A stretch of DNA of 64,000 bases from Synechococcus sp. AG-679-C18 (GCA_003210755.1 QCUL01000010.1:1-64000), one strand, 5' to 3'. Shown: positions 42,023 to 51,486, counted from the first letter of the stretch. Numbers and translations are program-made. Notes: generated from the sequence alone by a model not told the origin.

Positions 42023-42597
42023 CAACAACAATTGCCTTGCTCGGCACTAGCGCAGATCCACCAACATTGGGCCATCAGGCTTTATTGGAAGGCCTCCTAG
42101 TTCACTTTCAGCGCGTTGCCACTTGGGCTAGCGACAACCCAATGAAACGACACGATGCCTGCCTTCAGCTACGCAGCGAGTTGCTGCAAGCCTTGGTCAT
42201 GGCAATCGATGATCCTCGCGTGAGCATTGATCAGACACTCAGCAGCCCTCACACCATCACCACAATTGAGCGAGCAAAACAGCTTTGGCCCCATCACGAG
42301 CTCTTCTTTGTGGTGGGAAGTGATCTGGCAGTTCAGATCCCTAAGTGGAAGCAAAGCGAAATTTGGCTGAAGCGTTGCCAACTGGCGATCGTGCCACGAA
42401 AGGGATGGCCCTTAGCAAGCAATCACCTCCAAAGACTGCAAGATTTAGGCGCGAAGATCACCGTGCTGCCGTTGCAGATTCCAGAGACAGCAAGCTCAAG
42501 CATTCGCAAAGCAAGTGCAGAGAATCAAATCCCAAAACCCCTCTGGCCGCTCCTTTTGGAGCACAATCTCTACGGACTCCAAGACTCACATCCCTGA
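42019..42597 (+). CDS. nadD: Nicotinate-nucleotide adenylyltransferase
   Basis: 192-aa NMN/NaMN adenylyltransferase of NAD synthesis. The nucleotidyl-transferase motif GTSADPPTLGH (9-19) and the C-terminal SSSIRKA, both typical, are visible. ATG at 42019 overlaps the GTPase stop by 4 bases. nadE follows 6 bases later, so NAD synthesis genes are adjacent. Confidence 0.92.
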   Translation: MTTTIALLGTSADPPTLGHQALLEGLLVHFQRVATWASDNPMKRHDACLQLRSELLQALVMAIDDPRVSIDQTLSSPHTITTIERAKQLWPHHELFFVVGSDLAVQIPKWKQSEIWLKRCQLAIVPRKGWPLASNHLQRLQDLGAKITVLPLQIPETASSSIRKASAENQIPKPLWPLLLEHNLYGLQDSHP

Positions 42598-42603
42598 ATC
42601 GCC

Positions 42604-43020
42604 ATGCGTATCGCCCTGGCCCAGACCAATCCTCTGGTGGGCGATCTGTCCGGAAATGCCACACGCCTTTTGGAAGCCTGTATTCAGATCAGCAACCAGT
42701 CAAAGGCCCCACCCCCGGCGCTCGTGGTCAGCCCTGAGCTTTCACTTTGGGGCTATCCACCTCGGGACTTGCTGTTGAGTCCAGACCATCTCCAGCAGCA
42801 GAACGAGGCCCTAGTCCAGCTCCAACATGGCCTGAAGCAGATCCTGCCTCAAACAGTCTTACTCGTAGGGATGGCCGAGCCGGCACAAGACCACCAACAT
42901 CCACAGCTCTTTAATGCGGCGGCCTTAGTAGACGCGAGTGGATGGCGGGTGGTTGCCCGAAAACAGCTGCTTCCCACCTATGACGTTTTTGATGAATCGC
43001 GCTTCTCAAAACCTGCGTAA
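42604..43020 (+). pseudogene. nadE: 5' fragment of nadE (NAD synthetase, nitrilase domain), truncated
   Basis: Only the first about 134 codons of glutamine-dependent NAD+ synthetase. The nitrilase (glutaminase) domain begins normally: catalytic Glu45 in SPELSLWG and Lys120 in ARKQLL, then the conserved LPTYDVFDESR. The frame then breaks with FSKPA and a stop at 43018-43020. The nucleophile Cys of the glutaminase (expected near residue 170) and the whole synthetase domain (about 400 more residues) are missing. nadE is normally essential, so an intact copy should exist elsewhere or the junction at about 43,005 is artificial. Confidence 0.85.
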
Positions 43021-44843
43021 AAGCGGTTGAAATTAGTGAAGATCTCTGGAACGAACCAGCCAACGCCAAGACCGATAGCCGTAAACAAAATCACTGGAAT
43101 GAGATTCGTCACTCCAACAAGAATCAAACCCACGACTGCACCTCCAACAGCACCGGGCATCCTCAAAGGAATCGATGAGACCTTCATGGCAATGAAACCA
43201 ATCAAGGCACCGACAACGGAAGGAACAAGCACCATCGCTGCGCCATCACCAGCACTGAGCAAGCCATAAGCAAAACCAAAACAAGCACCAGCTGTTGCGT
43301 ATTGCTGTTTGCTCAACTCCTTGGTGTCTCGCTCTAGCAGCAACGCCGCCAGCATTGGAGAGAAGGTAAGGGCATTGAAGGTGGAGATGCCAATTGAAAA
43401 GAGGATCGTTGCGGCGAACTGCTTGTAAATAGTTCCCGTCGCGCCAGGAAAGAACAGCACCGGCAAGAACACCGCCATTTTCACCAACGAAGTTGCGATC
43501 ACGGCGTTGAACAACTCATCCATGGTGGCCATAGCCGCTTGAACGGATGTCATGCCCTCAGCTTTTTTGGCCGAGGTGTCTTCAACAACGGTGATGGCGT
43601 CATCCACCACAAGACCGGTAGCGAGAACCAGACCAAACAAGGTGAGCTGGTTGAGCGAGAACCCAAAGGCCAACACCAAAGCAAAAGTTCCGATCAGTGC
43701 CACAGGAATGGCAATTGCCGGCACAAGAGTGGCCTTCCAGTTCTGCAGAAACAGGAAGAGAATGAGCACCACAAGAATCACCGCATCCCGTAAGGAATTG
43801 GTCACGCCCTTGATCGACTGATTAATGAAGTCAGTCGTGTCATAAATGACCTGAGTCTCCAGACCAACAGGGAGGCTCTGTTCGAACTTTTCGATCACCT
43901 CCTTTACACCATCGGAAACTTGAATGGCATTACTGCCAGACAACTGATAGATCGCAACACCAACAGAAGGAGTGCCTTTGAGGTCAATCGCATCAACGCC
44001 GTAGGTGTCTCCTCCCAAGCTGACTCGACCGACGTCTCGAAGTTTGATCAGACCGCCATCATCTGTCGTTTTTAAAACAATATTCTCGAACTCCTGCTCA
44101 GTGGTCAGGCGACCCTGCAGTTGGACGGTGAACGTAAATTCTTGTCCTTCAGGAGCTGGGGAGCCACCCACTTTTCCTGCTGGCACAAGACGGCTCTGGC
44201 TATTGAGCTGAGTCACCACATCAGTTGAGGTCAGTTCATAGGCCGCGAGCTTGTCCGGATCTACCCAGAGGCGAAATGCCACCTTTCGATTACCGAAATA
44301 CGTAACTTCTCCGACGCCTGGAACTCGCTTGATGTTGTCGGTGAGATTTTTGTCTAAGTAACCGCTAATCGTCTCAACACTGTATTCCGTTCTGGAGGGG
44401 TCGGAATTAACGAAATTATAAACAAGAAGAATCGAATTCGAGGCCTTATTAACTGTGACACCAGCCTTTTTTACCTCCTCTGGCAGCTGGGGTTCCGCAA
44501 GGGAAACGCGGTTCTGCACATTCACCTGATTGATATTGCCATCGGTGCCACTGTTAAACGACACTGAGATCGAACTCACCCCATCCGAAGAGCTATTTGA
44601 GCTGATGTAATCCATATTCTCAACGCCATTGATCTGCTGTTCGAGCACGGAGGTGACGCCCTGCTCAACAGAAACTGCATCAGCACCTACATAAGTGGCC
44701 TGAACTTTGACGGTTGGAGGAGCAATATCGGGGAGATTTTCAATTGGCAAAATTGGGATTGAAATCAATCCCACAATCACAATGAGAAGGCTGCAAACGG
44801 TACTGAGGACAGGCCGACTGATGAAATTATTAGAGGCAGACAT
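42978..44843 (-). CDS. RND efflux pump, N-terminal part, truncated
   Basis: 621 aa of an AcrB-type proton-driven transporter; full members are about 1,030-1,100 aa. First membrane segment near the N-terminus (VLSTVCSLLIVIVGLISIPILP), then the porter domain, then membrane segments with the TM4 charge pair VVDDAITVVED and RND motifs up to about residue 610 (FTNFNRFYAGFEKR). The second half (porter C-domain, TM7-12) is missing and the C-terminus DSSKTS is foreign. Homology to the pump stops at about 43,002, exactly where the nadE homology starts to appear on the other strand. Together with the adaptor it would form a tripartite pump, but this copy cannot be functional. Confidence 0.85.
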   Translation of the reverse strand: MSASNNFISRPVLSTVCSLLIVIVGLISIPILPIENLPDIAPPTVKVQATYVGADAVSVEQGVTSVLEQQINGVENMDYISSNSSSDGVSSISVSFNSGTDGNINQVNVQNRVSLAEPQLPEEVKKAGVTVNKASNSILLVYNFVNSDPSRTEYSVETISGYLDKNLTDNIKRVPGVGEVTYFGNRKVAFRLWVDPDKLAAYELTSTDVVTQLNSQSRLVPAGKVGGSPAPEGQEFTFTVQLQGRLTTEQEFENIVLKTTDDGGLIKLRDVGRVSLGGDTYGVDAIDLKGTPSVGVAIYQLSGSNAIQVSDGVKEVIEKFEQSLPVGLETQVIYDTTDFINQSIKGVTNSLRDAVILVVLILFLFLQNWKATLVPAIAIPVALIGTFALVLAFGFSLNQLTLFGLVLATGLVVDDAITVVEDTSAKKAEGMTSVQAAMATMDELFNAVIATSLVKMAVFLPVLFFPGATGTIYKQFAATILFSIGISTFNALTFSPMLAALLLERDTKELSKQQYATAGACFGFAYGLLSAGDGAAMVLVPSVVGALIGFIAMKVSSIPLRMPGAVGGAVVGLILVGVTNLIPVILFTAIGLGVGWFVPEIFTNFNRFYAGFEKRDSSKTS

Positions 44844-44852
44844 CTCTCAGCC

Positions 44853-45992
44853 TCAGTTCTGAGCAGCAGCAGGTTTCTCCCCTGCTCGCTGGGTCTTCAG
44901 CTGAATCGGCATCCCATGCTTGAGATTCAGAAGATTGGTGGTAATCACTTTTTGGTTGAGCTTCAGCCCTTTAGTGACTGGATAGCGATTGTTCTGAAGA
45001 ACACCAATGACGACTGGGGTTTGTAATGCAAAAAGGGTATTTTCTGGTAAAACACCTTTCTTAATGCCCAAACTAATCCTCTCAATATCAGCTTTACCTG
45101 GGTTGGCTTTCAACTCATCAAAGTTGCCAATACGAAAAACAAAACTCTGACCTGAGGTCTGTGTCACCGAGGCAAAGGGTACAGACAATTGCTGCATCGT
45201 CTGCAATTGAACCCGAGTTCGAAGGCGCTGGCCACTTCGGAGTGCGCCGTCGGTATTTTCGAACAGGGCTTTCACTAACAACCCCTGTGTTTGAGGATTC
45301 ACCTGAGGATCAATCGACACAATTTTGCTAATAGCCAGTGGCTTTGAATTACCAGGTGCCGTAAGAATTACAGGCTGTCCTAGGGCCAGCCGGTCTCCGT
45401 AGACTGCAGGAACCTCAACCATTGCCTCAAGAGTGTTGTTCTGAACCACGCTCGTAAAGGGTTGGTTCTGTTCCACTACGTCGCCAATTTTCACTTGTAC
45501 ATTCGCCACAGTGCCGGCGATTGGCGAGCGTAAATTGCTGTAGCTCAGCGTGGCCTCTAGAGCCTTCACGTTTTCAACTGCGGCGATGTATCGCGTGCGG
45601 TAGGAATCACGTTGACGTAGAGAGGCTGCACCTACCTTTGCGAGATATTCTTCCCGCTCCCAATCGATTTTGGCAGTTGCAGTCTTCGCCCGTTGCTCGG
45701 CCAACGCTGCACGCTGCTGAGCTTGATCAAGAACCACCAATAACTGACCAGGGTTAATTTGATCCCCTTGGCTCATCTTGAGCTGAGTGACACGGCCAGA
45801 TGTTTGTGCAGCCAACTCCACAAGCTCATAGGCCTCAAGGGTGCTGACAGTATCAATATCGTCTGTGAAAGGGGCTTCGAGAACAGAGGCTTGCTGCACC
45901 GGCAGCGCTGGTCTTCGTTCACCAGAGTTTCCACAAGCACTCACGGAAATCGCTGTCAACAGCACTGGCAGCAATGGTCGAAAACGCAGCAC
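44853..45992 (-). CDS. RND efflux adaptor (HlyD/AcrA-type membrane fusion protein)
   Basis: 379 aa. Lipoprotein-like N-terminus (ISVSAC-type lipobox, near residue 20), then the periplasmic adaptor: biotinyl-lipoyl-like beta strands with an alpha-helical hairpin (about 90-135) and a beta barrel (LRSPIAGTVANVQVKIGDVVEQNQP typical). It sits 9 bases upstream of the pump gene on the same strand. The outer-membrane channel is not here. Substrates unknown. Confidence 0.87.
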   Translation of the reverse strand: MLRFRPLLPVLLTAISVSACGNSGERRPALPVQQASVLEAPFTDDIDTVSTLEAYELVELAAQTSGRVTQLKMSQGDQINPGQLLVVLDQAQQRAALAEQRAKTATAKIDWEREEYLAKVGAASLRQRDSYRTRYIAAVENVKALEATLSYSNLRSPIAGTVANVQVKIGDVVEQNQPFTSVVQNNTLEAMVEVPAVYGDRLALGQPVILTAPGNSKPLAISKIVSIDPQVNPQTQGLLVKALFENTDGALRSGQRLRTRVQLQTMQQLSVPFASVTQTSGQSFVFRIGNFDELKANPGKADIERISLGIKKGVLPENTLFALQTPVVIGVLQNNRYPVTKGLKLNQKVITTNLLNLKHGMPIQLKTQRAGEKPAAAQN

Positions 45993-46097
45993 AAATCCTG
46001 TGACGAACAGACCGATTATGGGTGGATTGGGAGCAGAAGTTGGTTCCGATCAGGCGAGAATTCAAAGATCATGACCATTTAAAGGAGATGTGGTCTG

Positions 46098-48287
46098 TTG
46101 GCAGACGATCTCTTTAGCCACCACGGGGACCAGCTAAGGCTTCGTCAGGCGCCTTTAGCTGAACGCCTCAGGCCAACAACGCTGGAGGAATTTGCAGGCC
46201 AAGGCGCGATCCTCGCAGAAGGGCGATTACTCCGCAGAGCCATCGCTGCTGACCGAGTTGGCAATCTGATCCTGCATGGGCCTCCTGGGGTAGGGAAAAC
46301 AACTCTCGCCAGGATCATTGCTACACACACAAGAGCACACTTCAGCAGCATGAACGCCGTTCTTGCCGGCGTTAAAGATCTACGTGAGCAAGTGGATTCA
46401 GCCCAGCAGCGTTTGGAGAGACATGGCTTGCAAACCATTCTGTTCATCGATGAAGTGCACCGCTTTAACAGCGCTCAACAAGATGCGCTCTTGCCATGGG
46501 TTGAAAACGGAACTCTCTCCCTGATCGGAGCCACCACTGAGAACCCCTACTTCGAAGTTAATAAAGCCCTTGTAAGTCGTTCGCGATTGTTTCGCCTTCA
46601 AAGTCTCGAAGCAAACGATCTAAGGAACTTGCTTCACAGAGCCCTGCGCGACAAAGAACGGGGGTATGGCAATCGTTCTGTAACGATCACTCCTGATGCC
46701 GAGGCCCACTTGGTGGATGTAGCTAATGGTGATGCTCGCAGTCTGTTGAATGCCCTGGAACTGGCCGTAGAAAGTACTCCTCCATCCCAGCCAGAAAATA
46801 AAGTTGAAATTGACTTAACCATTGCCGAGGAGTCCATCCAAGAGCGAGCCGTGCTCTACGACAAACAGGGCGATGCTCACTTCGACACCATCAGCGCGTT
46901 CATCAAATCACTTCGAGGCTCAGACGCAGACGCCTCTCTTTTTTGGTTAGCTCGAATGCTGGAAGCAGGAGAAAATCCAAGATTTATCTTTCGACGGATG
47001 TTGATTTCAGCGGGCGAAGACATCGGTTTAGCTGATCCTCAAGCCGTTGTGGTGGTTGAATCCTGCGCAGCAGCCTTCGAGCGCATTGGTCTGCCAGAGG
47101 GGTTCTACTCGCTTGCACAAGCAGCTCTCTATTTAGCCTGCGCTGAAAAAAGCAACAGCACGATGGGACTCTTCGAAGCGATCCACCGTGTACGCAGCAC
47201 TCAAAACCAGAACGTGCCGAGTCATCTCCGCGATGCCCATCGCGATAGTGAAGCCTTCGGGGATGGGAAGGGCTATCGCTACCCCCACGCCTATAGAGAA
47301 CACTGGGTTGCGCAGCAATACCTACCTGATGCCCTGCAAGGCGAAGTCTTTTGGACACCCAGCAAAAACGGCTGGGAGGGGCAGCGTCAAGCACGAATGA
47401 TTGAACGTCGGGCCGCCCAGCTTGCGGTCTCAGATGAGGCTGCCCACGATCACCCACTACTGATCAGTAGTGGGCCAGATTTACCGGATATGGATCGCTG
47501 GCTGCACCGACAGCTCCTTCAAAACGACGAGCGCTTACTAGGACTCCAACAACGACTCTGGAGTGGAGTGAACTTTCAACGCACAGATCGGGTCCTTGTG
47601 CTGGGGGGGCGGTCCCTTCTCTGGGCCTTGGGCCCGCTCAATGCTGTGCAGGACGGAGGCGTCACAATTCTGTGCTCCAGTGATCAAGAGAAAACTCGAC
47701 TTCAAGCTCAGGTGGATTTACTCGATCCACTTCATCGCCCCAAACTCCTCATTGGCGGCGGGGAGGCGCTGAAGGAGCTTCCGCAAGGGTGGCAATTCGA
47801 AGTTGTAGGAGGACGATTAAACCGTGACGATCGCAATTTATTCAAATCTCCTGAGCTCTGGCATCAGCTGCAATTGAAACTCTTACCTGGATCTCAGCTG
47901 AATTTTCTACTCAGCCATACAAAGCTCGGTCCTGCTGCATTGCTGATTGAACAATGCAAAATCTCCAGTGGAGGACTAACCGAGCTCATTGAAATGGAGC
48001 AACAATGGCTTCAAGCGCAGCAACTTGATCGCTTGGTCCTGCAGCAGCTTGAGGGCTTTGCAACACCTGTAAGAAGGGAGTTTTGGGAGGAATCTCTTTC
48101 ACTTCAAGTTGATGAACACCTACAGGAACGCTGGCTTGGAGAAGACCGTCCTTATCGATTACTGATCAATCACTGCCACCAGCCCGAGACAGTTTTCTCC
48201 AAAGTCAAGCAGCTCTTGAAAAGGGAATGGGGTGCAAAGCTTCCACAGCAAATGATTCATCAGACCATCAGTTGCACGAAGACATAA
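46098..48287 (+). CDS. rarA: RarA (MgsA) AAA+ ATPase fused to a C-terminal domain
   Basis: 729 aa. The first about 430 residues match RarA, a clamp-loader-like ATPase acting at stalled replication forks: Walker A GPPGVGKT (61-68), Walker B LFIDEVH (115-121), sensor-1 GATTEN (144-149). Residues about 430-729 are an extra domain seen in cyanobacterial proteins of this type; methyltransferase-like elements (RVLVLGGRSLLWALGP) are suggestive but not conclusive. Start is a TTG at 46098. Divergent from the adaptor gene. Confidence 0.88.
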   Translation: MADDLFSHHGDQLRLRQAPLAERLRPTTLEEFAGQGAILAEGRLLRRAIAADRVGNLILHGPPGVGKTTLARIIATHTRAHFSSMNAVLAGVKDLREQVDSAQQRLERHGLQTILFIDEVHRFNSAQQDALLPWVENGTLSLIGATTENPYFEVNKALVSRSRLFRLQSLEANDLRNLLHRALRDKERGYGNRSVTITPDAEAHLVDVANGDARSLLNALELAVESTPPSQPENKVEIDLTIAEESIQERAVLYDKQGDAHFDTISAFIKSLRGSDADASLFWLARMLEAGENPRFIFRRMLISAGEDIGLADPQAVVVVESCAAAFERIGLPEGFYSLAQAALYLACAEKSNSTMGLFEAIHRVRSTQNQNVPSHLRDAHRDSEAFGDGKGYRYPHAYREHWVAQQYLPDALQGEVFWTPSKNGWEGQRQARMIERRAAQLAVSDEAAHDHPLLISSGPDLPDMDRWLHRQLLQNDERLLGLQQRLWSGVNFQRTDRVLVLGGRSLLWALGPLNAVQDGGVTILCSSDQEKTRLQAQVDLLDPLHRPKLLIGGGEALKELPQGWQFEVVGGRLNRDDRNLFKSPELWHQLQLKLLPGSQLNFLLSHTKLGPAALLIEQCKISSGGLTELIEMEQQWLQAQQLDRLVLQQLEGFATPVRREFWEESLSLQVDEHLQERWLGEDRPYRLLINHCHQPETVFSKVKQLLKREWGAKLPQQMIHQTISCTKT

Positions 48288-48291
48288 AAAA

Positions 48292-48312
48292 AGCCCTGGC
48301 AGTGCCAAGGCT
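48292..48312 (-). terminator. Terminator of the 218-aa secreted protein gene
   Basis: AGCCCTGGCA / TGCCAAGGCT (one mismatch in ten) around 48292-48312, followed on the minus strand by TTTTTTT. It lies between the convergent rarA and secreted-protein genes. Confidence 0.75.
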
Positions 48313-48334
48313 TGAAATGGCTAGGGCCGATGGA

Positions 48335-48991
48335 TCACCAGAGACCGCGAACGGGAGCGGGATCATATGAGCGAGGAGCTGGAGCAGCAGGAAGAATCTG
48401 CCTGGCCTGAACACATGCAGGCAGGAAGACGTACCAAGACATCAAAGATGTTGCCTGAGCACCGTCGAGTCCGTCCTTACAGACATTCTGAGAACCGTCA
48501 GAAGCTCCGTTGTCAGCAAGAGCGAAGTCAACGGGAAGAGCATTCAAGATGCCTGCAGAGGAGATTTCACCATCTGCAGCGTCCATGATGATGGCTGAGC
48601 GAAGAGCAACCACGGAGGTCTCCTGCTTCATCCAATAGGGGTAGTAGCTGGTGGTCTGATCCTGCAGGAAGGCAACGCCATCGTCTGAATACAGGAAGCG
48701 AGACACTCCAACAAGGTCCACTTCGTAGGACTTGGTCATGCCTCCCTGGATTTCTTCAGCAGTCCAACCGGAATTGTTGATTCCACCTTGGAGACCGCGA
48801 TCGGTGATTTCACCGTCTGCGAAGAAGTTTTTGAAAGCTGCTGATTTGGTAGACCAAACAGCACCACCGGTTTTCCAGCGCACAGGGCGCTCGGCTGCTT
48901 CGGCGGCAACAGCCAGAGTTGTGAGAGAAGCGGCGGCGAGAACGCCAGCTGCAAGACGGGTGAACACGGACGGTGAATTTGTAGACGTCAA
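48335..48991 (-). CDS. Secreted protein of unknown function
   Basis: 218 aa with a clear signal peptide (about 1-31, ending AEAAE), a mature globular part with repeated Gly-Ala-Asp-Ser (ITDRGLQGGINNSGWTAEE), and a Pro-rich end (AAPAPRSYDPAP). Two Cys (in NVCKDG and PACVQ) could form a disulfide. Function not recognised. A long intergenic region (48,992-49,672) lies upstream. Confidence 0.72.
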   Translation of the reverse strand: MTSTNSPSVFTRLAAGVLAAASLTTLAVAAEAAERPVRWKTGGAVWSTKSAAFKNFFADGEITDRGLQGGINNSGWTAEEIQGGMTKSYEVDLVGVSRFLYSDDGVAFLQDQTTSYYPYWMKQETSVVALRSAIIMDAADGEISSAGILNALPVDFALADNGASDGSQNVCKDGLDGAQATSLMSWYVFLPACVQARQILPAAPAPRSYDPAPVRGLW

Positions 48992-49672
48992 TTAAAATTT
49001 AGACGTTGGAAAATGAAATGCCAACAAAAATCGTGGGTCCAGTACAAGAAAGTGTCCTAACTCAGCACAAAGAGGACCCTTCAGATTGAGTCTCATGAAT
49101 CTCGTCTGAATTCAACGGAGGACTGTTATCGCATCTCTCCAAAGTTCGTTGTCGCAAATGGCCTTCGGCCTTTTGGTGAAGATAAGCCCCGTATCCTTAA
49201 CAAGAGGAGTTCAGGCCTCTGTTTAGTAGTGAGACAAGCTTGACGCCATTAAAAAGCTCGATCGCGAGATAACTTCAAGTCTTCATTTTGGCGTCAGCCA
49301 TCATCACAAACTGCTGAATTTTGTAACCAAACGAACATTCAATCTTCTGTCGCTGCTCAAACCAAGATTCATTTGAATAAATTTAAGCATTAAAGGTGAT
49401 TCGATTGTCTTCAACAAAAATCTTTCGGGTTAACTCTTTACCGAGGCGTTCGTTGAGTCATCCGCATGGCAACGCGGATTAAGTGTGTTTCTTGATGATC
49501 AAGCTGCGTAGGCATCTTCCGAAACTAGGCTCTCGCTGCAAGAGTGCTGAGAGCTACTGGTGAATCAGCGCAACCAGTTCCGGGTTTTAAACCATGTTGG
49601 CAGCCATAAAGTTACTGGCGCAACCGCATCCAAGCCGGAGCCCAACAAAGGGATTAAAGACCAAAGAAAATT
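48992..49672. other. Long intergenic region upstream of the secreted-protein gene
   Basis: About 680 bases. I see no convincing gene: the ORF 49560-49766 overlaps the end of the phosphopantetheinyl transferase gene and looks like a shadow. Short hairpins occur: GGCC-ttc-GGCC around 49160, AGAGG/CCTCT around 49203-49220, and ATCCGC/GCGGAT around 49460-49480. It could hold a long leader RNA or a small RNA, but no known motif is seen. Confidence 0.4.
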
Positions 49673-50329
49673 TCAATTAAGACAGATCATTGCATCAGTC
49701 AAACTCTGTTTGCGAGCTGACACGATCGCAATCCCCCAGGGACCCAGTTGGCGACGTTGGGCATAAATCTGTGCACCGCTGAGCAGGTGACAGGCACTCA
49801 GACCATCGGCTTCAACGATCCAGTGCGCCAAGTCTTGCGCCAACGATCCCTGTTGCCACTTGATCGCGGCTTCCTTAATCAACCAGTACTCCAACACGGC
49901 TTGTTGAAAGGCATCACGATCAAGCGCCCTTAGACGTTCCTGCTCAGCTGGAAGGAAGTAGCGGCTCATCAGAGCCTGAGCAGCGAAGTGACGGTCCAAT
50001 CGCTCTAAATCGACCCCAATCGGTTCAGCTGACCATGCCAGTAACGCGGATCCAGAGCTGTGGCTCAGGCTCAAAAATCCCCATCCAGATGGCAAAGATG
50101 GCGGAGAGCCAGGAGGCGCATGCAAAGGGATATCAAGTGCGTGCATTCCCCATAAATGTCCCAGGCATAACCGCATCCAGCTGCGAGAGCAAAGAAACCG
50201 TTTTTTTCGAGTTAATCCCAAGCTGCAAGCCCAGTCTTGTTCACGATCTGTCGCGTATGAATGCATTGAACTGACCGACCCGAGCCACAACACGGTTACG
50301 CTTCCGCTCCGGTTGAAGCCTTCCTCCAT
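49673..50329 (-). CDS. 4'-phosphopantetheinyl transferase (Sfp/HetI type)
   Basis: About 218 aa. It transfers the phosphopantetheine arm from CoA to carrier proteins. Signature motifs are IGVDLER (about 101-107) and WLIKEAAIK (about 147-155), the Mg-binding Asp and Glu/Lys of the family. The start is uncertain: ATG 50329, GTG 50293 or ATG 50266 are possible; the longer forms overlap the divergent peroxiredoxin start. Could act on fatty-acid or polyketide carriers. Confidence 0.87.
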   Translation of the reverse strand: MEEGFNRSGSVTVLWLGSVSSMHSYATDREQDWACSLGLTRKKRFLCSRSWMRLCLGHLWGMHALDIPLHAPPGSPPSLPSGWGFLSLSHSSGSALLAWSAEPIGVDLERLDRHFAAQALMSRYFLPAEQERLRALDRDAFQQAVLEYWLIKEAAIKWQQGSLAQDLAHWIVEADGLSACHLLSGAQIYAQRRQLGPWGIAIVSARKQSLTDAMICLN

Positions 50330-50795
50330 GACCTTGCAGATCGGCGATCTCGCGCCTGATTTCACACTTCCTGACCAAAACGGAGACCTGTTGCAGCTGA
50401 CCTCATTGCGGGGAAAGCGTGTGGTGATCTATTTCTATCCCAAGGACGCCACCCCTGGCTGCACGAAGGAAGCCTGCAACTTCAGAGACCGCTGGTCTTC
50501 GTTCAAGGACCATGAGATCCAAGTGTTAGGAATCAGCAAAGACAACGCTTCATCTCATACGCGCTTCATCGCGAAACAGGATCTGCCATTTACGCTTTTG
50601 AGCGACGAAGAGCCTTGCCCAGTAGCTAGCAGCTATGAGAGTTACGGCCTTAAGAAGTTCATGGGCCGTGAATTCATGGGGATGATGAGACACACCTTCG
50701 TCATTGATGCCAGTGGACGTTTGGAATTGATTTACTGGAAGGTGAAATCCGATTCAATGGCTGATCAGATCCTCGCCGATTTAGCCATCAGCTGA
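50328..50795 (+). CDS. bcp: Peroxiredoxin Q / BCP
   Basis: 155-aa thiol peroxidase. The peroxidatic Cys45 in PGCTKEAC and the resolving Cys50 five residues later mark the PrxQ/BCP class. Start at ATG 50328 (MTLQIGDLAPDF); a longer frame starts at 50313. The C-terminus overlaps the coaX stop region (convergent, 8 bases). Confidence 0.93.
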   Translation: MTLQIGDLAPDFTLPDQNGDLLQLTSLRGKRVVIYFYPKDATPGCTKEACNFRDRWSSFKDHEIQVLGISKDNASSHTRFIAKQDLPFTLLSDEEPCPVASSYESYGLKKFMGREFMGMMRHTFVIDASGRLELIYWKVKSDSMADQILADLAIS

Positions 50796-51486
50796 TCAGC
50801 TCGACCATCGCCTCCATCACCAAGTTCGGTGCATGAAGCACCTCCACTCCCAACTTCTGCTGAAGGAGTGGAAGGAGTTGGGGTGCATCACCTCCACAAA
50901 GCCAAATAGGCCACGGGCATTGGGCCTGAGCTTGAGTGATCAGACCTACCAAACTTTGCAAAGCTCCACAGCGCATTGCAGCCTGCGTCTCTAACGGGAA
51001 TGGTTCCCTTTTGTCGCTTTCCAAAACCAATGCCGACACAGCTTCAAGTCCTGCCGTGGCCGCACCCATGGCACGCAGCTGAAGTCCATAGCCAGCAGCC
51101 AGCAAGCCTCCAGAGAAATGTCCAGTCTCTGAAATTCTGGTCAAGCTAAGAACCGTTCCTGCATCCACAACCATGACGCCAACTGGATGCGCGCTGGCTC
51201 GCCACGCTCCCCACCCAGCAAGAGCTCGATCGATTCCCAGCCAATTGGGAATGCCTTGCAATGGGATTTCAGCCAGTCTCAATCGTCGACTGGTCTGCAA
51301 GCGAAAATGGTCAGGAACCGGGCCCACAGCCGCCCAAGCGAGGAGGTCAATTGGTTGGTCAAATGCTTCCGGCACTGCAGCCTCATGCTGATAAATCCAG
51401 TGGCTAGGTCCCCTTTGCTCAGCCCAGTGCCAGCGACTGTTGCCAATCAGCAAACAACGGGGTCGGATGCCATCGCTAAATGCCAT
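50788..51486 (-). CDS. coaX: Type III pantothenate kinase
   Basis: 232-aa kinase, first step of CoA synthesis. Pseudo-actin fold signatures: LIGNSRWHW at the N-terminus (type III variant of the DxGNT motif), VVDAGTVLSL for the middle and GCGDAPQ-like near the end (LCGGDAPQLL). The ATG at 51486 overlaps the cysH stop (51476) by 11 bases; the longest frame starts at 51537. Operon with cysH. Confidence 0.85.
   Translation of the reverse strand: MAFSDGIRPRCLLIGNSRWHWAEQRGPSHWIYQHEAAVPEAFDQPIDLLAWAAVGPVPDHFRLQTSRRLRLAEIPLQGIPNWLGIDRALAGWGAWRASAHPVGVMVVDAGTVLSLTRISETGHFSGGLLAAGYGLQLRAMGAATAGLEAVSALVLESDKREPFPLETQAAMRCGALQSLVGLITQAQAQCPWPIWLCGGDAPQLLPLLQQKLGVEVLHAPNLVMEAMVELIS

Noticed and set aside
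49560-49766. 68-aa plus-strand ORF
   Set aside because: Overlaps the 3' end of the phosphopantetheinyl transferase gene on the other strand, composition and sequence look like antisense shadow, no recognisable feature.
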